DNA of 64,000 nt from M55B129 sp034189085 (GTDB lineage: Bacteria; Bacillota; Dethiobacteria; DTU022), in assembly GCA_034189085.1 (NCBI GenBank), contig JAXHVH010000008.1, forward strand, positions 1 through 64,000. Reading direction: 5' to 3'. This document shows positions 17,376 to 26,882 of this stretch, piece after piece. Each line of letters begins with the position of its first letter. The stretch's first letter is position 1. Under the pieces are notes generated by a model. The model made no database searches. It saw only the letters and a program-made list of their open reading frames with translations, and was not told the DNA's origin. The translations under genes and the position numbers were made by a program.

Positions 17376-18830
17376 TTGGAAACAGATAAATTTTCATGGG
17401 AAGGGCTAACTTTTGATGATGTTTTACTGGTCCCTTCCCGCTCAACAGTGCTTCCCCGTGATGTTAACATAACCACCCGGGTCAGCAGAAACATTAAGCT
17501 GAATACGCCCCTCCTGTCAGCAGGCATGGATACCGTTACTGAAGCACGTATGGCCATTGCTATTGCCCGTGAAGGTGGTATTGGAGTAATCCACCGCAAC
17601 ATGACGATAGAAAAACAGGCTGAAGAAGTCGATAAGGTTAAACGTTCGGAACATGGTGTTATTACCAATCCCTTCAGACTCTCTCCCGATAATATCCTTA
17701 ATGATGCCGCCGCCCTGATGGAACGTTACCGTATTTCCGGGGTACCCATTACAGTTGGAGAAAAGCTGGTTGGAATTATTACCAACCGTGATCTGCGCTT
17801 TGAAGAAGACTATAACCGTCCCATCGGCGAAGCGATGACCCGTGAAAAACTGGTTACTGCGCCTGAAGGGACGACCCTCAAAGAAGCCCAGGAAATTTTA
17901 CGCAAACACAAAATTGAAAAACTGCCCATTGTCGATGATAATTTTAATTTAAAAGGTTTAATCACGATCAAGGATATTGAAAAAACTATTCAGTATCCCC
18001 GTGCTTCCAAGGATAGGAATGGACGTTTGCTGGCAGCGGCAGCAATAGGGGTGGGCAGCGATGCCATTGCCAGGGCGCAAGCTTTGGCCGAAGCGGGAGC
18101 GGATTTAATCGTTGTTGATTCGGCTCATGGCCATGCTCAGACTGTACTGGATACGGTCAAGGAGATCAAAAAACTTTTACCGGATATCGAACTGATGGGT
18201 GGCAATGTTGCTACCGCTGATGGTGCCCGGGATTTAATCAAAGTCGGTGTGGATGCTGTGAAAGTCGGAGTGGGGCCCGGTTCAATTTGCACGACCAGAG
18301 TCATTGCTGGAATCGGTGTTCCCCAGATAACAGCTATTTTCGAAGCGGCGCGGGCGTGCCGTGAATATAATATCCCCATTATTGCCGACGGTGGAGTAAA
18401 GTTTTCCGGTGATGTTACAAAAGCTCTGGCCGCCGGTGCAGCAGCCGTTATGATTGGCAGCCTGCTTGCCGGCACTGAAGAAAGCCCCGGCGAATTCGAA
18501 ATATTCCAGGGGCGCAGCTACAAGGTATACCGCGGTATGGGTTCACTGGGTGCAATGAAAGAAGGATCGCGGGATCGTTATTTCCAGGAGTACGAACAAA
18601 AACTTGTTCCGGAAGGCATCGAAGGAAGGGTCCCCTTCCGGGGAACTGTTGGCGATATGGTCTACCAGATGGTCGGCGGATTGCGAGCGGGGATGGGCTA
18701 CTGCGGTGTGGCTAATATTGAAGAGCTGCAGAAGAAAACGCGCTTTATCCGTATCTCAGGAGCCGGCTTGAAAGAAAGCCACCCCCACGGGGTTCAGATC
18801 ACCAAGGAAGCACCCAATTACAGTTTTTAA
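17376..18830 (+). CDS. guaB: inosine-5'-monophosphate dehydrogenase
   Basis: Encodes 484 residues. It oxidises IMP to XMP with NAD, the committed step to GMP. The catalytic loop GPGSICTTRV places the nucleophile at Cys305. Two CBS domains are inserted at about 95-210, and the mobile flap (YRGMGSLGAM...YFQEYEQKLVPEGIEG) follows near 390-420. It starts with TTG after TGAGGAG. It has its own promoter and precedes the tmk-holB-yaaT cluster. Confidence 0.96.
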   Translation: METDKFSWEGLTFDDVLLVPSRSTVLPRDVNITTRVSRNIKLNTPLLSAGMDTVTEARMAIAIAREGGIGVIHRNMTIEKQAEEVDKVKRSEHGVITNPFRLSPDNILNDAAALMERYRISGVPITVGEKLVGIITNRDLRFEEDYNRPIGEAMTREKLVTAPEGTTLKEAQEILRKHKIEKLPIVDDNFNLKGLITIKDIEKTIQYPRASKDRNGRLLAAAAIGVGSDAIARAQALAEAGADLIVVDSAHGHAQTVLDTVKEIKKLLPDIELMGGNVATADGARDLIKVGVDAVKVGVGPGSICTTRVIAGIGVPQITAIFEAARACREYNIPIIADGGVKFSGDVTKALAAGAAAVMIGSLLAGTEESPGEFEIFQGRSYKVYRGMGSLGAMKEGSRDRYFQEYEQKLVPEGIEGRVPFRGTVGDMVYQMVGGLRAGMGYCGVANIEELQKKTRFIRISGAGLKESHPHGVQITKEAPNYSF

Positions 18831-18938
18831 ATTCTTTTCGGTTTTATATGAGAAAAAGTATTGGTGGTCCTTTCTCTAAACCGGGAAGGTCAATCTGACT
18901 GAATCGACAGCAGCCCGGCCGGTGAAGAAAAGGAAGAG

Positions 18939-19592
18939 GTGTTCAAAACGCACGGCCTGTTTATTACACTGGAAGGAATTGACGGCTGTGGGAAGTCGAC
19001 CCAGTCACAAATATTGCAGGATAATTTAAAACGGCAGGGAGCACCCTTTGTGGCAGTTCGCGAACCCGGTGGAACCCCTGCTGGAGAAGATATCCGGCGG
19101 ATTCTTCTGCAGAAAAGTTACCCTCTCACCCTTTCATCAGAACTATTGCTTTATATGGCTGCCCGGGTTGAGCTCACGGAACGGGTTATCGCTCCTGCCT
19201 TGCTGGAGGGCAAACTGGTTCTGGGTGATCGTTTTGCTGATTCCACCCTTGCCTACCAGGGTTACGGCGGAGGAGTTGATCTAAACTGGATTCGTATGCT
19301 CAACGATAGGGCAACCGGAGGTCTTAAGCCTCATCTTACGATTCTCCTTGATCTATCCGTCGAAGCTGCTGCTGTCAGGCGCGGCCGGGCTGCCGACAGG
19401 ATGGAAAGCAATGACCTTCATTATCACCAGCGGGTCCGACGCGGTTACCTGGAAATTGCGCGTCTGGATCCACAGCGGGTTGCGGTGATTGATGCTTCTA
19501 CCGATGCTGAAGCGCAGGGCAAGCAAATCTGGCGCCTGGTTGAAAAATTGATGTTCCGGCAGGATGAAAAGGGGTGGCCTCATGAGCTTTGA
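18939..19592 (+). CDS. tmk: thymidylate kinase
   Basis: Encodes 217 residues. It phosphorylates dTMP to dTDP. The P-loop is EGIDGCGKST (12-21), the dTMP-binding REPGGTP follows near 40, and DRFADSTLAYQG near 93-104 carries the DR motif. The lid region has RRGRAADRME, with arginines of the type II enzyme pattern. Starts with GTG inside a run of GGAAGAGG. It overlaps holB by 11 bases, the common tmk-holB arrangement. Confidence 0.93.
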   Translation: MFKTHGLFITLEGIDGCGKSTQSQILQDNLKRQGAPFVAVREPGGTPAGEDIRRILLQKSYPLTLSSELLLYMAARVELTERVIAPALLEGKLVLGDRFADSTLAYQGYGGGVDLNWIRMLNDRATGGLKPHLTILLDLSVEAAAVRRGRAADRMESNDLHYHQRVRRGYLEIARLDPQRVAVIDASTDAEAQGKQIWRLVEKLMFRQDEKGWPHEL

Positions 19593-20568
19593 AAGCCTGG
19601 TCGGACAGCCTGAAACGAGAGTTCGGCTTAGCCGTGCCTTGATGAGCGGTAAGCTCAGTCATGCTGTTCTCCTGGCAGGCTCTGCTGGCAGCGGTAAAAG
19701 GAGCTGGGGTAGAGCTCTAGCCCAGGCTATTATCTGTCGAAACAGGGGAGAAAAGGGCGCCTGCTTGAACTGCGAGGATTGTCGCCTTTTTGATAACGGT
19801 AGTCATCCTGATTATTTCCAGATCAAACCGGAGGGACGGGCGATAAAAATTGATCAGATTCGGTCTTTGCGCGAACGGTTTCATCTGCGCAGCAGGGTTA
19901 AGGTATGTCTTATCGAACAGGCGGAAACAATGACCGGTGAGGCGGCTTCTTCTCTGCTTAAAATACTGGAAGATCCTCCGCCAGGTTTGCATTTCATTTT
20001 ACTGGCTGAAAAACCGCGATTGCTTCATGATACAATTCTTTCAAGATGCCAGCGATATACACTTCAGCCTCTGGGGTTCCAGGACCTGACCGAAATTTTA
20101 GTTTCCAGGCATAATTTATCGCATGAAAACGCTGCTGTTCTGGCCCGCATCAGCAAAGGGCTGCCCGGATATGCTGCAGCCATGGCAGAAAACGGCATAG
20201 CCGCAGAAAAGATTGAGGAAGCGAGGACACTGGCGGTTAACCTGGTTTCCGGTAAGGACAGTGCCAGGCAGCTCCTGGCCTGGGCTGCATCCATGGCTGA
20301 AAGAGAAGATTTGCTTACCTTTCTGGAACTGTTTTGTTTGATATTCCGTAATTGTTTGCAGGAGAAACTTGGCCGAAATGATGATCTTTTTACCGAGCAG
20401 GGAAGGATCGTTGCCAGCACGGATCAAGTTACTCCACAATGCCTTGAGGATATTATTATTCTGGTGAATGACGTGGCCAACCAGATTAAAACTACCAATG
20501 TAAATCGTCGTTTACTGCTGGAAAAGATGCTCATTTTGACCCAAAGGAGGTTGAAAAGGTGTCAATAG
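19582..20568 (+). CDS. holB: DNA polymerase III subunit delta'
   Basis: Encodes 328 residues of the clamp-loader delta' type: an AAA+ fold with a degenerate P-loop (GSAGSGKRS, about 33-41), a zinc-binding CxxCxxC pattern (ACLNCEDC), the HPDYFQI strand and the SRC motif at sensor 1 (LSRCQRY). The ATG at 19582, behind AAAAGGGGTGG, is preferred to the in-frame ATG at 19564. Ends inside the start of yaaT, so the two are translationally linked. Confidence 0.9.
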   Translation: MSFESLVGQPETRVRLSRALMSGKLSHAVLLAGSAGSGKRSWGRALAQAIICRNRGEKGACLNCEDCRLFDNGSHPDYFQIKPEGRAIKIDQIRSLRERFHLRSRVKVCLIEQAETMTGEAASSLLKILEDPPPGLHFILLAEKPRLLHDTILSRCQRYTLQPLGFQDLTEILVSRHNLSHENAAVLARISKGLPGYAAAMAENGIAAEKIEEARTLAVNLVSGKDSARQLLAWAASMAEREDLLTFLELFCLIFRNCLQEKLGRNDDLFTEQGRIVASTDQVTPQCLEDIIILVNDVANQIKTTNVNRRLLLEKMLILTQRRLKRCQ

Positions 20569-21359
20569 TAGTGGGAATACGATTCAAACAAGCCGGCAAA
20601 ATTTACTATTTTGAGCCCGGCTCAAATAAACTGGCAGCAGGGGATAAGGTTATTGTAGAAACAGCCCGGGGGCAGGAAATGGGAGAAGTGATCATACCCG
20701 AAAAAAATGTCCCGGAGGAAGAACTGGTTTTGCCCCTGAAAAAGGTGCTGCGCCCTGTTAATGAAGCAGATTGTCGACAGGCTGAGGGAAACAGGGAGAA
20801 GGAATCAATAGCATTTAAAAAATGCCAGCAGAAAATCAAAGAACACGGCCTCGATATGAAGCTGGTTGAAGTGGATTATACTTTTGATCGTAATAAAATA
20901 ATATTCTTTTTTACTTCAGATGAGCGGGTTGACTTCAGGGATCTGGTTAAAGATCTGGCAGCCATATTTAAAACCCGTATTGAACTGCGCCAAATCGGAG
21001 TACGGGATGAAGCAAAATTGAAAGGTGGTATTGGGCCCTGCGGCCGGCCCTTTTGCTGCAGCACATTTTTGGAAGAATTTGAACCGGTTTCTATCAGGAT
21101 GGCTAAGGGACAGAATCTTTCGCTTAATCCGACCAAGATATCCGGTGTTTGCGGCAGACTGATGTGCTGCCTGCGTTATGAAGCCAGTGATTACGAAAAC
21201 GCCCGTGAAGAGATGCCAAAATCGGGTGAGGCAGTAGCCACACCGGATGGAGAAGGGTTAGTAAAAGACGTTAATTGCAGTAAAAAAACCGTTCTGGTCA
21301 AATTGCAGGAATCTGGGCACATAAGAGAGTTTCCTCTGGAAGAAGTGGATATGCAGTAA
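20559..21359 (+). CDS. yaaT: PSP1-domain protein YaaT (RicT)
   Basis: Encodes 266 residues. The PSP1 C-terminal domain spans about 60-145. Two cysteine motifs (CGRPFCC, CGRLMCC) match the Fe-S-binding cysteines of the YaaT/RicT family, part of the Y-complex that affects RNA processing by RNase Y and, in Bacillus, the sporulation phosphorelay. It starts with GTG eight bases after a perfect AAAGGAGG. It is the last gene of the tmk-holB-yaaT cluster before a strong terminator. Confidence 0.9.
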   Translation: MSIVVGIRFKQAGKIYYFEPGSNKLAAGDKVIVETARGQEMGEVIIPEKNVPEEELVLPLKKVLRPVNEADCRQAEGNREKESIAFKKCQQKIKEHGLDMKLVEVDYTFDRNKIIFFFTSDERVDFRDLVKDLAAIFKTRIELRQIGVRDEAKLKGGIGPCGRPFCCSTFLEEFEPVSIRMAKGQNLSLNPTKISGVCGRLMCCLRYEASDYENAREEMPKSGEAVATPDGEGLVKDVNCSKKTVLVKLQESGHIREFPLEEVDMQ

Positions 21360-21383
21360 TAATGGATGGGAAGAAGAGAGGCA

Positions 21384-21424
21384 TTAACAGCGGGGGCACG
21401 GCTTAGCCGTGCCCCACTGTTAAG
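21384..21424. terminator. bidirectional terminator between yaaT and the AbrB gene
   Basis: Nested inverted repeats: TTAACAG / CTGTTAA outside and a perfect 10-bp GGGGCACGGC / GCCGTGCCCC stem with a TTA loop inside. It lies between convergent genes and can serve both. Confidence 0.75.
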
Positions 21425-21427
21425 CTG

Positions 21428-21688
21428 TTATGCCTTTTCAGACATTGTTGACAATTTTTCAATACATTCCCGGCAAACAATTCTGTTTCCGAAATGAACT
21501 ACATCATCGGCATTACCGCAAAAAAGGCAAGCGGGCTCGTACTTCTTGAGGATTATTTTTTCCGCATCAACGTAGATTTCGAGAGCGTCTTTAACTTCAA
21601 TCCCCAGGGTCCGCCTGAGTTCAATGGGAATAACCACACGACCCAGTTCGTCTACTTTTCTGACAATCCCTGTTGATTTCACACGCAT
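21428..21688 (-). CDS. AbrB/SpoVT-family transition-state regulator
   Basis: Encodes 86 residues. The N-terminal swapped-hairpin DNA-binding domain (STGIVRKVDELGRVVIPIEL, about 5-24) is the AbrB signature. The C-terminus adds a CxxC...CxxC zinc-knuckle (Cys54, Cys57, Cys72, Cys75), as in Abh/AbrB relatives of Clostridia. An AAGGAGG site fixes the ATG at 21688, not the in-frame one at 21748. Its own promoter, at 21729-21758, overlaps a short inverted repeat (TTGAC-7-GTCAA), which could allow autoregulation. In Bacillus abrB also lies next to metG. Confidence 0.88.
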   Translation of the reverse strand: MRVKSTGIVRKVDELGRVVIPIELRRTLGIEVKDALEIYVDAEKIILKKYEPACLFCGNADDVVHFGNRIVCRECIEKLSTMSEKA

Positions 21689-21728
21689 TTCCTCCTTTTC
21701 TTCGTTATGGAGTAAGGCTGGTTTGAAC

Positions 21729-21758
21729 ATTATACCAGTAATTGACATGGTAAGTCAA
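21729..21758 (-). promoter_or_regulatory. promoter for the AbrB-family gene
   Basis: Leftward TTGACT, 18-base spacer, perfect TATAAT. The -35 box is part of an inverted repeat TTGAC/GTCAA that may be an operator. Confidence 0.65.
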
Positions 21759-21827
21759 TAGTTATTTTCCCTATATACTCAAGTTTACAAGAATATTACA
21801 TGGAACTGTTACCATACTGTGCTATTC

Positions 21828-21855
21828 TTGACAGTGATTAAAGCTTTGATATGAT
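21828..21855 (+). promoter_or_regulatory. promoter for metG
   Basis: Perfect TTGACA (21828-21833), 16-base spacer, TATGAT (21850-21855). No T-box leader lies between this and metG. Confidence 0.6.
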
Positions 21856-21896
21856 ATAATAACGAAGTATTTTCAAAATGACGAGGAGGCCTGACG

Positions 21897-23846
21897 TTGG
21901 CAGGTAAAGAAACATATTACATCACAACCCCCATTTATTATCCCAGTAACAAGCTGCATGTTGGCAATTCGTATACAACAGTGGCTGCCGATGCAATGGC
22001 CCGCTATAAAAGGCTGACCGGGTACGATGTCTGGTTTTTGACAGGGACAGATGAACACGGCCAGAAAATTCAGCGGCAGGCAGAAGCAGCCGGCAAGACT
22101 CCCCGCGCTTTTGTCGATGAAATTGTAGCCTGGATTAAAGATCTGTGGCAGGAACTGGATATCAATTATGATGATTTTATTCGGACAACCGAGGAACGTC
22201 ATAAAGAAAAAGTAGCCCGCATCTTCACCCGTTTTTATGAACAGGGAGATATTTACAAGGGTAAGTATGAAGGATGGTACTGCACCCCCTGTGAAGCCTA
22301 CTGGACCGAGCGCCAGCTGATTGATGGTAAGTGCCCTGACTGCGGGCGAGAAGCGGAGCTGATTGCCGAAGAAGCCTATTTTTTCCGGATGTCACGCTAT
22401 GCCGATCGGCTTCTTAACTATATCGAGAGCCACCCAAACTTCATTCAGCCCCCTTCGCGGAAAAACGAGATGATCAATAACTTCCTAAAGCCGGGACTTG
22501 AAGATCTCTGTGTGTCGCGGACATCTTTTAACTGGGGTATACCAGTGCCTTTTGACCCGGATCACATAATCTATGTTTGGCTCGACGCCCTCAGCAACTA
22601 TATTACCGCTCTCGGCTATGGTGAAGAGGGCAGTATCTTTGATAAGTACTGGCCGGCCGATGTTCAGCTGATCGGTAAGGATATTCTACGCTTTCATACC
22701 ATTTACTGGCCTATATTTTTAATGGCTCTTGATTTGCCTCTGCCGAAAACTGTTTTCGGGCACGGCTGGCTGATGCTTCAGGAAGGGAAAATGTCAAAAT
22801 CAAAAGGCAATGCAGTGGATCCCATGATGCTTGTCAATCGATACAACTCTGATGCCCTGCGTTATTTTCTCCTGCGGGAGATTCCCTTTGGACAGGACGG
22901 GGTGTTCAGCCTGGAATCTTTTTTGACCCGTATTAACACAGATCTGGCCAATGACCTGGGGAACCTGGTCAGCAGGACCCTGACCATGGCGGAACGCTAT
23001 TTCGGCGGCGTACTGCCACAGCCGGGACAGGATCCAGAAAAAAGTGACATGGAACTGCAGAACATTGCTCTGGGGACACCCGGGATCATTGATTCTCTGA
23101 TGAATGAGCTGAGGATCAGCGACTCCCTGGCTGAATTGTGGAAACTGGTGCGCCGTAGCAACAAGTACATTGACGAGAATACACCCTGGGAACTGGCCAG
23201 GGATCCGGCCAGAAAAGAGCGCCTGGGGACGGTTATCTATAATTTGATCGAAAGTATTCGTTTTATAGCCGTTATGCTCCGTCCTTATATGCCGCGTACA
23301 CCGGAGCGGATCTGGGAACAGATTGGTTTGCGAGACAATAAATCGCTGCAGAACTGGGAAAGCCTGCAAAACTGGGGTGGCATTGAGCCGAATACTGTTG
23401 TTGCCCGGGGTGAAGATCTCTTTCCGCGTTTGAACCTGCAGGCTGAAATTCGTGAAGTGCAGGGGATTACCCCTGTTTCTGAGCATCCTGCTTCAAACAC
23501 TGCTGAAGAAAATGAAGGGTTAATTAATTTGGAGCAGTTTCAGCTGGTGGATCTGAGAGTGGCCGACATTTTGTCTGCCGAAAAAATTGCCAAGTCCGAT
23601 AAGCTGCTGAAAGTAGAACTGGATACAGGCAACGATGAACGGCGCCAGGTGGTAGCAGGAATAGCCGAGCATTACCGGCCTGAGGAACTGATTGGCAAGC
23701 GGGTGCTTTTTGTAGCCAATCTCAAACCGGTTAAACTGCGTGGTGTCCTTTCACAGGGGATGTTGCTTGCGGCTACCGGTGAAGACGGTAAACTGGCATT
23801 AACTACTGTTGATAGGGATATTTCCCCGGGAAGCAGGATAAGCTAA
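21897..23846 (+). CDS. metG: methionyl-tRNA synthetase
   Basis: Encodes 649 residues. The class I HIGH-like motif is HVGN (21-24), KMSKS lies near 298-302, and the zinc knuckle has Cys129, Cys132, Cys146 and Cys149. A C-terminal EMAP-II/tRNA-binding domain (about 545-649, VDLRVADILSAEKI) dimerises the enzyme and binds tRNA. Length and layout match Bacillus-type MetRS. Starts with TTG after GAGGAGG. tatD begins two bases after its stop. Confidence 0.96.
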   Translation: MAGKETYYITTPIYYPSNKLHVGNSYTTVAADAMARYKRLTGYDVWFLTGTDEHGQKIQRQAEAAGKTPRAFVDEIVAWIKDLWQELDINYDDFIRTTEERHKEKVARIFTRFYEQGDIYKGKYEGWYCTPCEAYWTERQLIDGKCPDCGREAELIAEEAYFFRMSRYADRLLNYIESHPNFIQPPSRKNEMINNFLKPGLEDLCVSRTSFNWGIPVPFDPDHIIYVWLDALSNYITALGYGEEGSIFDKYWPADVQLIGKDILRFHTIYWPIFLMALDLPLPKTVFGHGWLMLQEGKMSKSKGNAVDPMMLVNRYNSDALRYFLLREIPFGQDGVFSLESFLTRINTDLANDLGNLVSRTLTMAERYFGGVLPQPGQDPEKSDMELQNIALGTPGIIDSLMNELRISDSLAELWKLVRRSNKYIDENTPWELARDPARKERLGTVIYNLIESIRFIAVMLRPYMPRTPERIWEQIGLRDNKSLQNWESLQNWGGIEPNTVVARGEDLFPRLNLQAEIREVQGITPVSEHPASNTAEENEGLINLEQFQLVDLRVADILSAEKIAKSDKLLKVELDTGNDERRQVVAGIAEHYRPEELIGKRVLFVANLKPVKLRGVLSQGMLLAATGEDGKLALTTVDRDISPGSRIS

Positions 23847-23847
23847 T

Positions 23848-24636
23848 TTGACAGGATTAATAGACACTCACGCCCACCTCGATTTTCCTCATTTTGCAGA
23901 TGATTTTGCCTCTGTTTTAAAAAGAGCGCAGGAGGCCGGTGTGGAAGCCATAGTGGATGTGGGAACCGATGAACAAAGTTCCAGGCATGCAGTCGAGCTC
24001 AGCAGGCAGTACCCCATGATCAGTGCTTCTGTCGGTATTCACCCCCACAGTGCAGCGTCTGCATCTCAGGAATGGCTCAATACGCTTGAAGAGCTGGCAA
24101 AATTGGATCTGGTGCTGGCCGTAGGAGAAACCGGCCTCGATTATTATCGCGATCTATCACCGCGTGACAAACAGGAAGAACTATTCAGAGCTCAGATACA
24201 CCTGGCCTGCCGGGTTGATAAACCGATCATTATACACAGCCGGGAGGCTCATACTCAGACCCTGCAGATACTGCGGGAAGAAAAACTTCCTTCGAAAATA
24301 GGGGTTATGCACTGTTTTTCTGGAGAACAAAAAATGCTCGAAGCTTTTCTGGATCTGGGGTTTTACATCTCCCTGGCCGGGCCTCTAACTTATCCACGCT
24401 CTCATACTTTGCGGTCACTGTTACGGTACATCCCCGGTGATCGCCTGCTGCTGGAAACAGATTCGCCCTATCTTCCACCACAGGCCTTCAGGGGCAAACG
24501 CAACGAGCCATCATTCATCAAGTTGACTTACGAACGGGCAGCCATGGAACTAAACATGGATCTGAATCAGTTTGCAAAGCAGGTTTATCTAAATGCGGTG
24601 CGTTTCTATTCGGACGCTCTGGTAGATGGCCCGTAA
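23848..24636 (+). CDS. tatD: TatD-family metal-dependent hydrolase / DNase
   Basis: Encodes 262 residues of a TIM-barrel hydrolase. Metal ligands: His8 and His10 in DTHAHLD, Glu in VGETGLDYY, His in IIHSRE, His in VMHCFSG and the Asp in ETDSPYLPP. TatD enzymes are 3'-5' exonucleases or D-aminoacyl-tRNA hydrolase relatives. The start is TTG right after the metG stop, so translation is probably coupled. The metG-tatD pair is conserved in Firmicutes. Confidence 0.92.
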   Translation: MTGLIDTHAHLDFPHFADDFASVLKRAQEAGVEAIVDVGTDEQSSRHAVELSRQYPMISASVGIHPHSAASASQEWLNTLEELAKLDLVLAVGETGLDYYRDLSPRDKQEELFRAQIHLACRVDKPIIIHSREAHTQTLQILREEKLPSKIGVMHCFSGEQKMLEAFLDLGFYISLAGPLTYPRSHTLRSLLRYIPGDRLLLETDSPYLPPQAFRGKRNEPSFIKLTYERAAMELNMDLNQFAKQVYLNAVRFYSDALVDGP

Positions 24637-24673
24637 TATAGAGCCGTCCTTAAGCGACCGGTTGTGAGCAGGA

Positions 24674-24714
24674 ATAAAGAGGGCACACCCTAAATTTGGG
24701 TGGGCCCTCTTTAT
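24674..24714 (+). terminator. terminator after metG-tatD
   Basis: Long stem ATAAAGAGGGC / GCCCTCTTTAT with an inner CACCC/GGGTG pairing. It lies before the convergent SCP2 gene and may work for both directions. Confidence 0.75.
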
Positions 24715-24852
24715 GGACATAAGTTGTCAATCGCAAATAATTGTTTTATCTTGATCCGAGAAGTTGTGTCTACTACAGGAAGGACGGCCCCTGCTGGTTT
24801 TTGACAAAGCTATTTTACAAAGAAGGCTGTTATCTTATATCTGTAATTTTGG

Positions 24853-25179
24853 TTACCCCAGTAGACTCTGCAATTTCATTGCCAGTGACATATCGCCTTT
24901 CACCTTTAATTTGCCGGCCATAAAAGCCGATGTGGCATTGAGCTTCCCATCAAGCATGCTGTTAAAATCTTCGGCCGTCATCGAAATTGTGATGTTAGGA
25001 TTGTCATGGGCTGATTCCACAGTACTCATTTTCCCATCTTCTACGACAACGTGAAAAACTCCGCCGCCTTCTCCGGAAAGATCGAACTGATAAACGGCAT
25101 TAATTCCTTTCAATTTGCCTGGATCGGCCGATTGGGCCACACCTTCAAATTTTTTCAGGGTATCCTTCAAATCTGCCAT
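24853..25179 (-). CDS. SCP2 sterol-binding-like domain protein
   Basis: Encodes 108 residues. The single domain matches the SCP-2 fold: YQFDLSGEGGGVFHVVVEDG, then a NITISMTAEDFNSMLDGKL segment and the KLKVKGDMSLAMKL end. Such proteins bind lipids in a hydrophobic tunnel. AAAGGAGG precedes the ATG at 25179. It is a stand-alone gene with its own promoter. The acyl-CoA synthetase at 2150 may share lipid metabolism with it, but this is only a guess. Confidence 0.82.
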   Translation of the reverse strand: MADLKDTLKKFEGVAQSADPGKLKGINAVYQFDLSGEGGGVFHVVVEDGKMSTVESAHDNPNITISMTAEDFNSMLDGKLNATSAFMAGKLKVKGDMSLAMKLQSLLG

Positions 25180-25302
25180 TTTAAGAGCCTCCTTTAATAG
25201 TTTCTTTCTATAAAAAACTTCTTGAGAGGTCGGGAAATACTGCGGCCCTCCTTTCAAAGAGAAAATTGCTTAAACAGGTGAATTATTACTATTGTGAAAT
25301 AT

Positions 25303-25331
25303 ATTATAATGCATAACCCTCTGTTTGTCAT
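25303..25331 (-). promoter_or_regulatory. promoter for the SCP2-like gene
   Basis: Leftward ATGACA, 17-base spacer, perfect TATAAT. The leader to the start codon is about 120 bases. Confidence 0.5.
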
Positions 25332-25415
25332 TATTTTTTTGTGATAGATCAGTCCTGGCGAATTGTTGTGAACAAGCAAAAAGCATTAACCAGGCGATAA
25401 TAGTTGACACTGCAA

Positions 25416-25445
25416 TTGACTGGTGGGCTGGCAGAAAGGTAAAAT
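25416..25445 (+). promoter_or_regulatory. promoter for rsmA
   Basis: TTGACT (25416-25421), 18-base spacer, TAAAAT (25440-25445). A second TTGACA occurs 13 bases upstream. The remaining sequence between the SCP2 and rsmA promoters (25332-25415) shows nothing else. Confidence 0.5.
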
Positions 25446-25480
25446 GAATTATCTCTATTTTAAGCACAGGGAGCATTAAC

Positions 25481-26359
25481 ATGACTGAAAGTCTGGATGT
25501 TACTTCTCCGCGGGTTCTCAATGCTCTTCTGCAAGAATATGGTTTACAACCGCGCAGGCGATTTGGCCAAAACTTCTTGATTGACGGTAATATAGCGCAA
25601 AAAATTGTCGGGGCAGCAGAAATAAAAGAGAACGAAGCTGTAGTCGAAGTTGGGCCCGGGGCAGGAGCGCTTACCCTCAGCCTGGCCCGTAGCGGAGTGC
25701 CTGTGCTGGTCCTGGAAATTGATCGAGGGTTTCTCCGGTTAATAAATGACCTGGTTCAGCCCTGGCCTCATGTCCAGGTAATCGAGGGTGATGCACTCTG
25801 CGTTGATTGGCGAAAATTGATTGATGATTTTGCCCCGGGTCGGCCGATTAAACTCGTTTCTAATCTTCCCTATAATATTTCCGGTCCTTTTATGTACTCG
25901 CTTTTTGAATGCGGTTTTCCTTTTGCCAGAGCGGTGCTTATGTTTCAGAAAGAAGTTGCCGGCCGGTTGGTGGCCGGACCTGGAGATAGCGATTATGGGA
26001 GCCTTTCGGTTCTCTGTGCTTACTACACCGAAGCACGGATCCTCTTCGATGTTTCAAAAAATGTTTTTTGGCCCCGTCCTAAAATAGGCTCCGCCGTCCT
26101 CAGGCTTAACCCCCGTGAGCACATCCTGAAACCTGAAAAAGAGCCGATTTTATGGAAACTGGTCAAGACGGCTTTTCAGCAGCGCCGTAAAACTATACTG
26201 AACGGTATATCTTCTCTTTTCCCCGGAAAGCGGGATTTTCTAATAGAGACATTGCTGGCAGCCGGCATAGAACCTGGCCTTCGTCCCGAAGAGCTGGGTG
26301 TTGGAGAATTTGCATTGCTGACTCGAATAATTTATAATAACTCTAGCAAATTAAGCTGA
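25481..26359 (+). CDS. rsmA: 16S rRNA (adenine1518/1519-N6)-dimethyltransferase
   Basis: Encodes 292 residues. It dimethylates two adjacent adenines in the helix 45 loop of 16S rRNA. The RsmA/KsgA signature FGQNFLID (about 28-35), SAM-binding motif VEVGPGAGAL and catalytic motif SNLPYNIS are all present. It has an ATG start behind AGGGAG. In Bacillus rsmA is followed by yabG and veg; here a YkuK-like gene and an inverted-repeat element take yabG's place. Confidence 0.95.
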   Translation: MTESLDVTSPRVLNALLQEYGLQPRRRFGQNFLIDGNIAQKIVGAAEIKENEAVVEVGPGAGALTLSLARSGVPVLVLEIDRGFLRLINDLVQPWPHVQVIEGDALCVDWRKLIDDFAPGRPIKLVSNLPYNISGPFMYSLFECGFPFARAVLMFQKEVAGRLVAGPGDSDYGSLSVLCAYYTEARILFDVSKNVFWPRPKIGSAVLRLNPREHILKPEKEPILWKLVKTAFQQRRKTILNGISSLFPGKRDFLIETLLAAGIEPGLRPEELGVGEFALLTRIIYNNSSKLS

Positions 26360-26374
26360 AAGGTCGCTGACCTG

Positions 26375-26851
26375 ATGTGGTTTACCAGCCCATCCAAAGG
26401 GCGGATGTCTTTTAAAAATGTTTTTGAAGAGCTAGCCCGATATACAAATGAATTTCCTGATGAATCATATAAACTGATTATCGGAACCGACTCACATTCG
26501 TTTTTAAACGATTGTGTCATATTTGTTACGGCTGTTGTCGTCCACCGTGTGGGGAAAGGTGGGCGTTTTTTTTATCACAAGCAGAAAACCCGCTACATGG
26601 AAAGCCTTCGCCAGCGCATATATTATGAAACTTTTCTCAGCCTGGATGTTGCCGCCATGGTAACAGAAAAATTGGCCGAGAACAGCGACCTGCAGCTTAA
26701 CGTAGAAATTCACCTGGATGTTGGTGAAAAAGGTGAAACCAGGGATATTATTAAAGAAGTGGTGGGCATGGTTATCGGGAGTGGCTATCGAGCATGCATA
26801 AAGCCGGATTCTTACGGAGCAACAACGGTAGCCGATCGTTTTACCAAGTAA
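26375..26851 (+). CDS. YkuK-family (DUF458) RNase H-like protein
   Basis: Encodes 158 residues. The fold is predicted RNase H-like: LIIGTDSHSF (first acidic strand), VIFVTAVVVHRVGKGGRFFYHK, and VEIHLDVGEKGETRDII with a second acidic position. It closely matches the DUF458/YkuK family, whose function is not established. It starts 15 bases after rsmA with an ATG and only a weak ribosome-binding site, so it may depend on coupling. Not the usual rsmA neighbour. Confidence 0.75.
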   Translation: MWFTSPSKGRMSFKNVFEELARYTNEFPDESYKLIIGTDSHSFLNDCVIFVTAVVVHRVGKGGRFFYHKQKTRYMESLRQRIYYETFLSLDVAAMVTEKLAENSDLQLNVEIHLDVGEKGETRDIIKEVVGMVIGSGYRACIKPDSYGATTVADRFTK

Positions 26852-26882
26852 GGGGATCTCTGGCCAGTCAGGGTGATTTTCA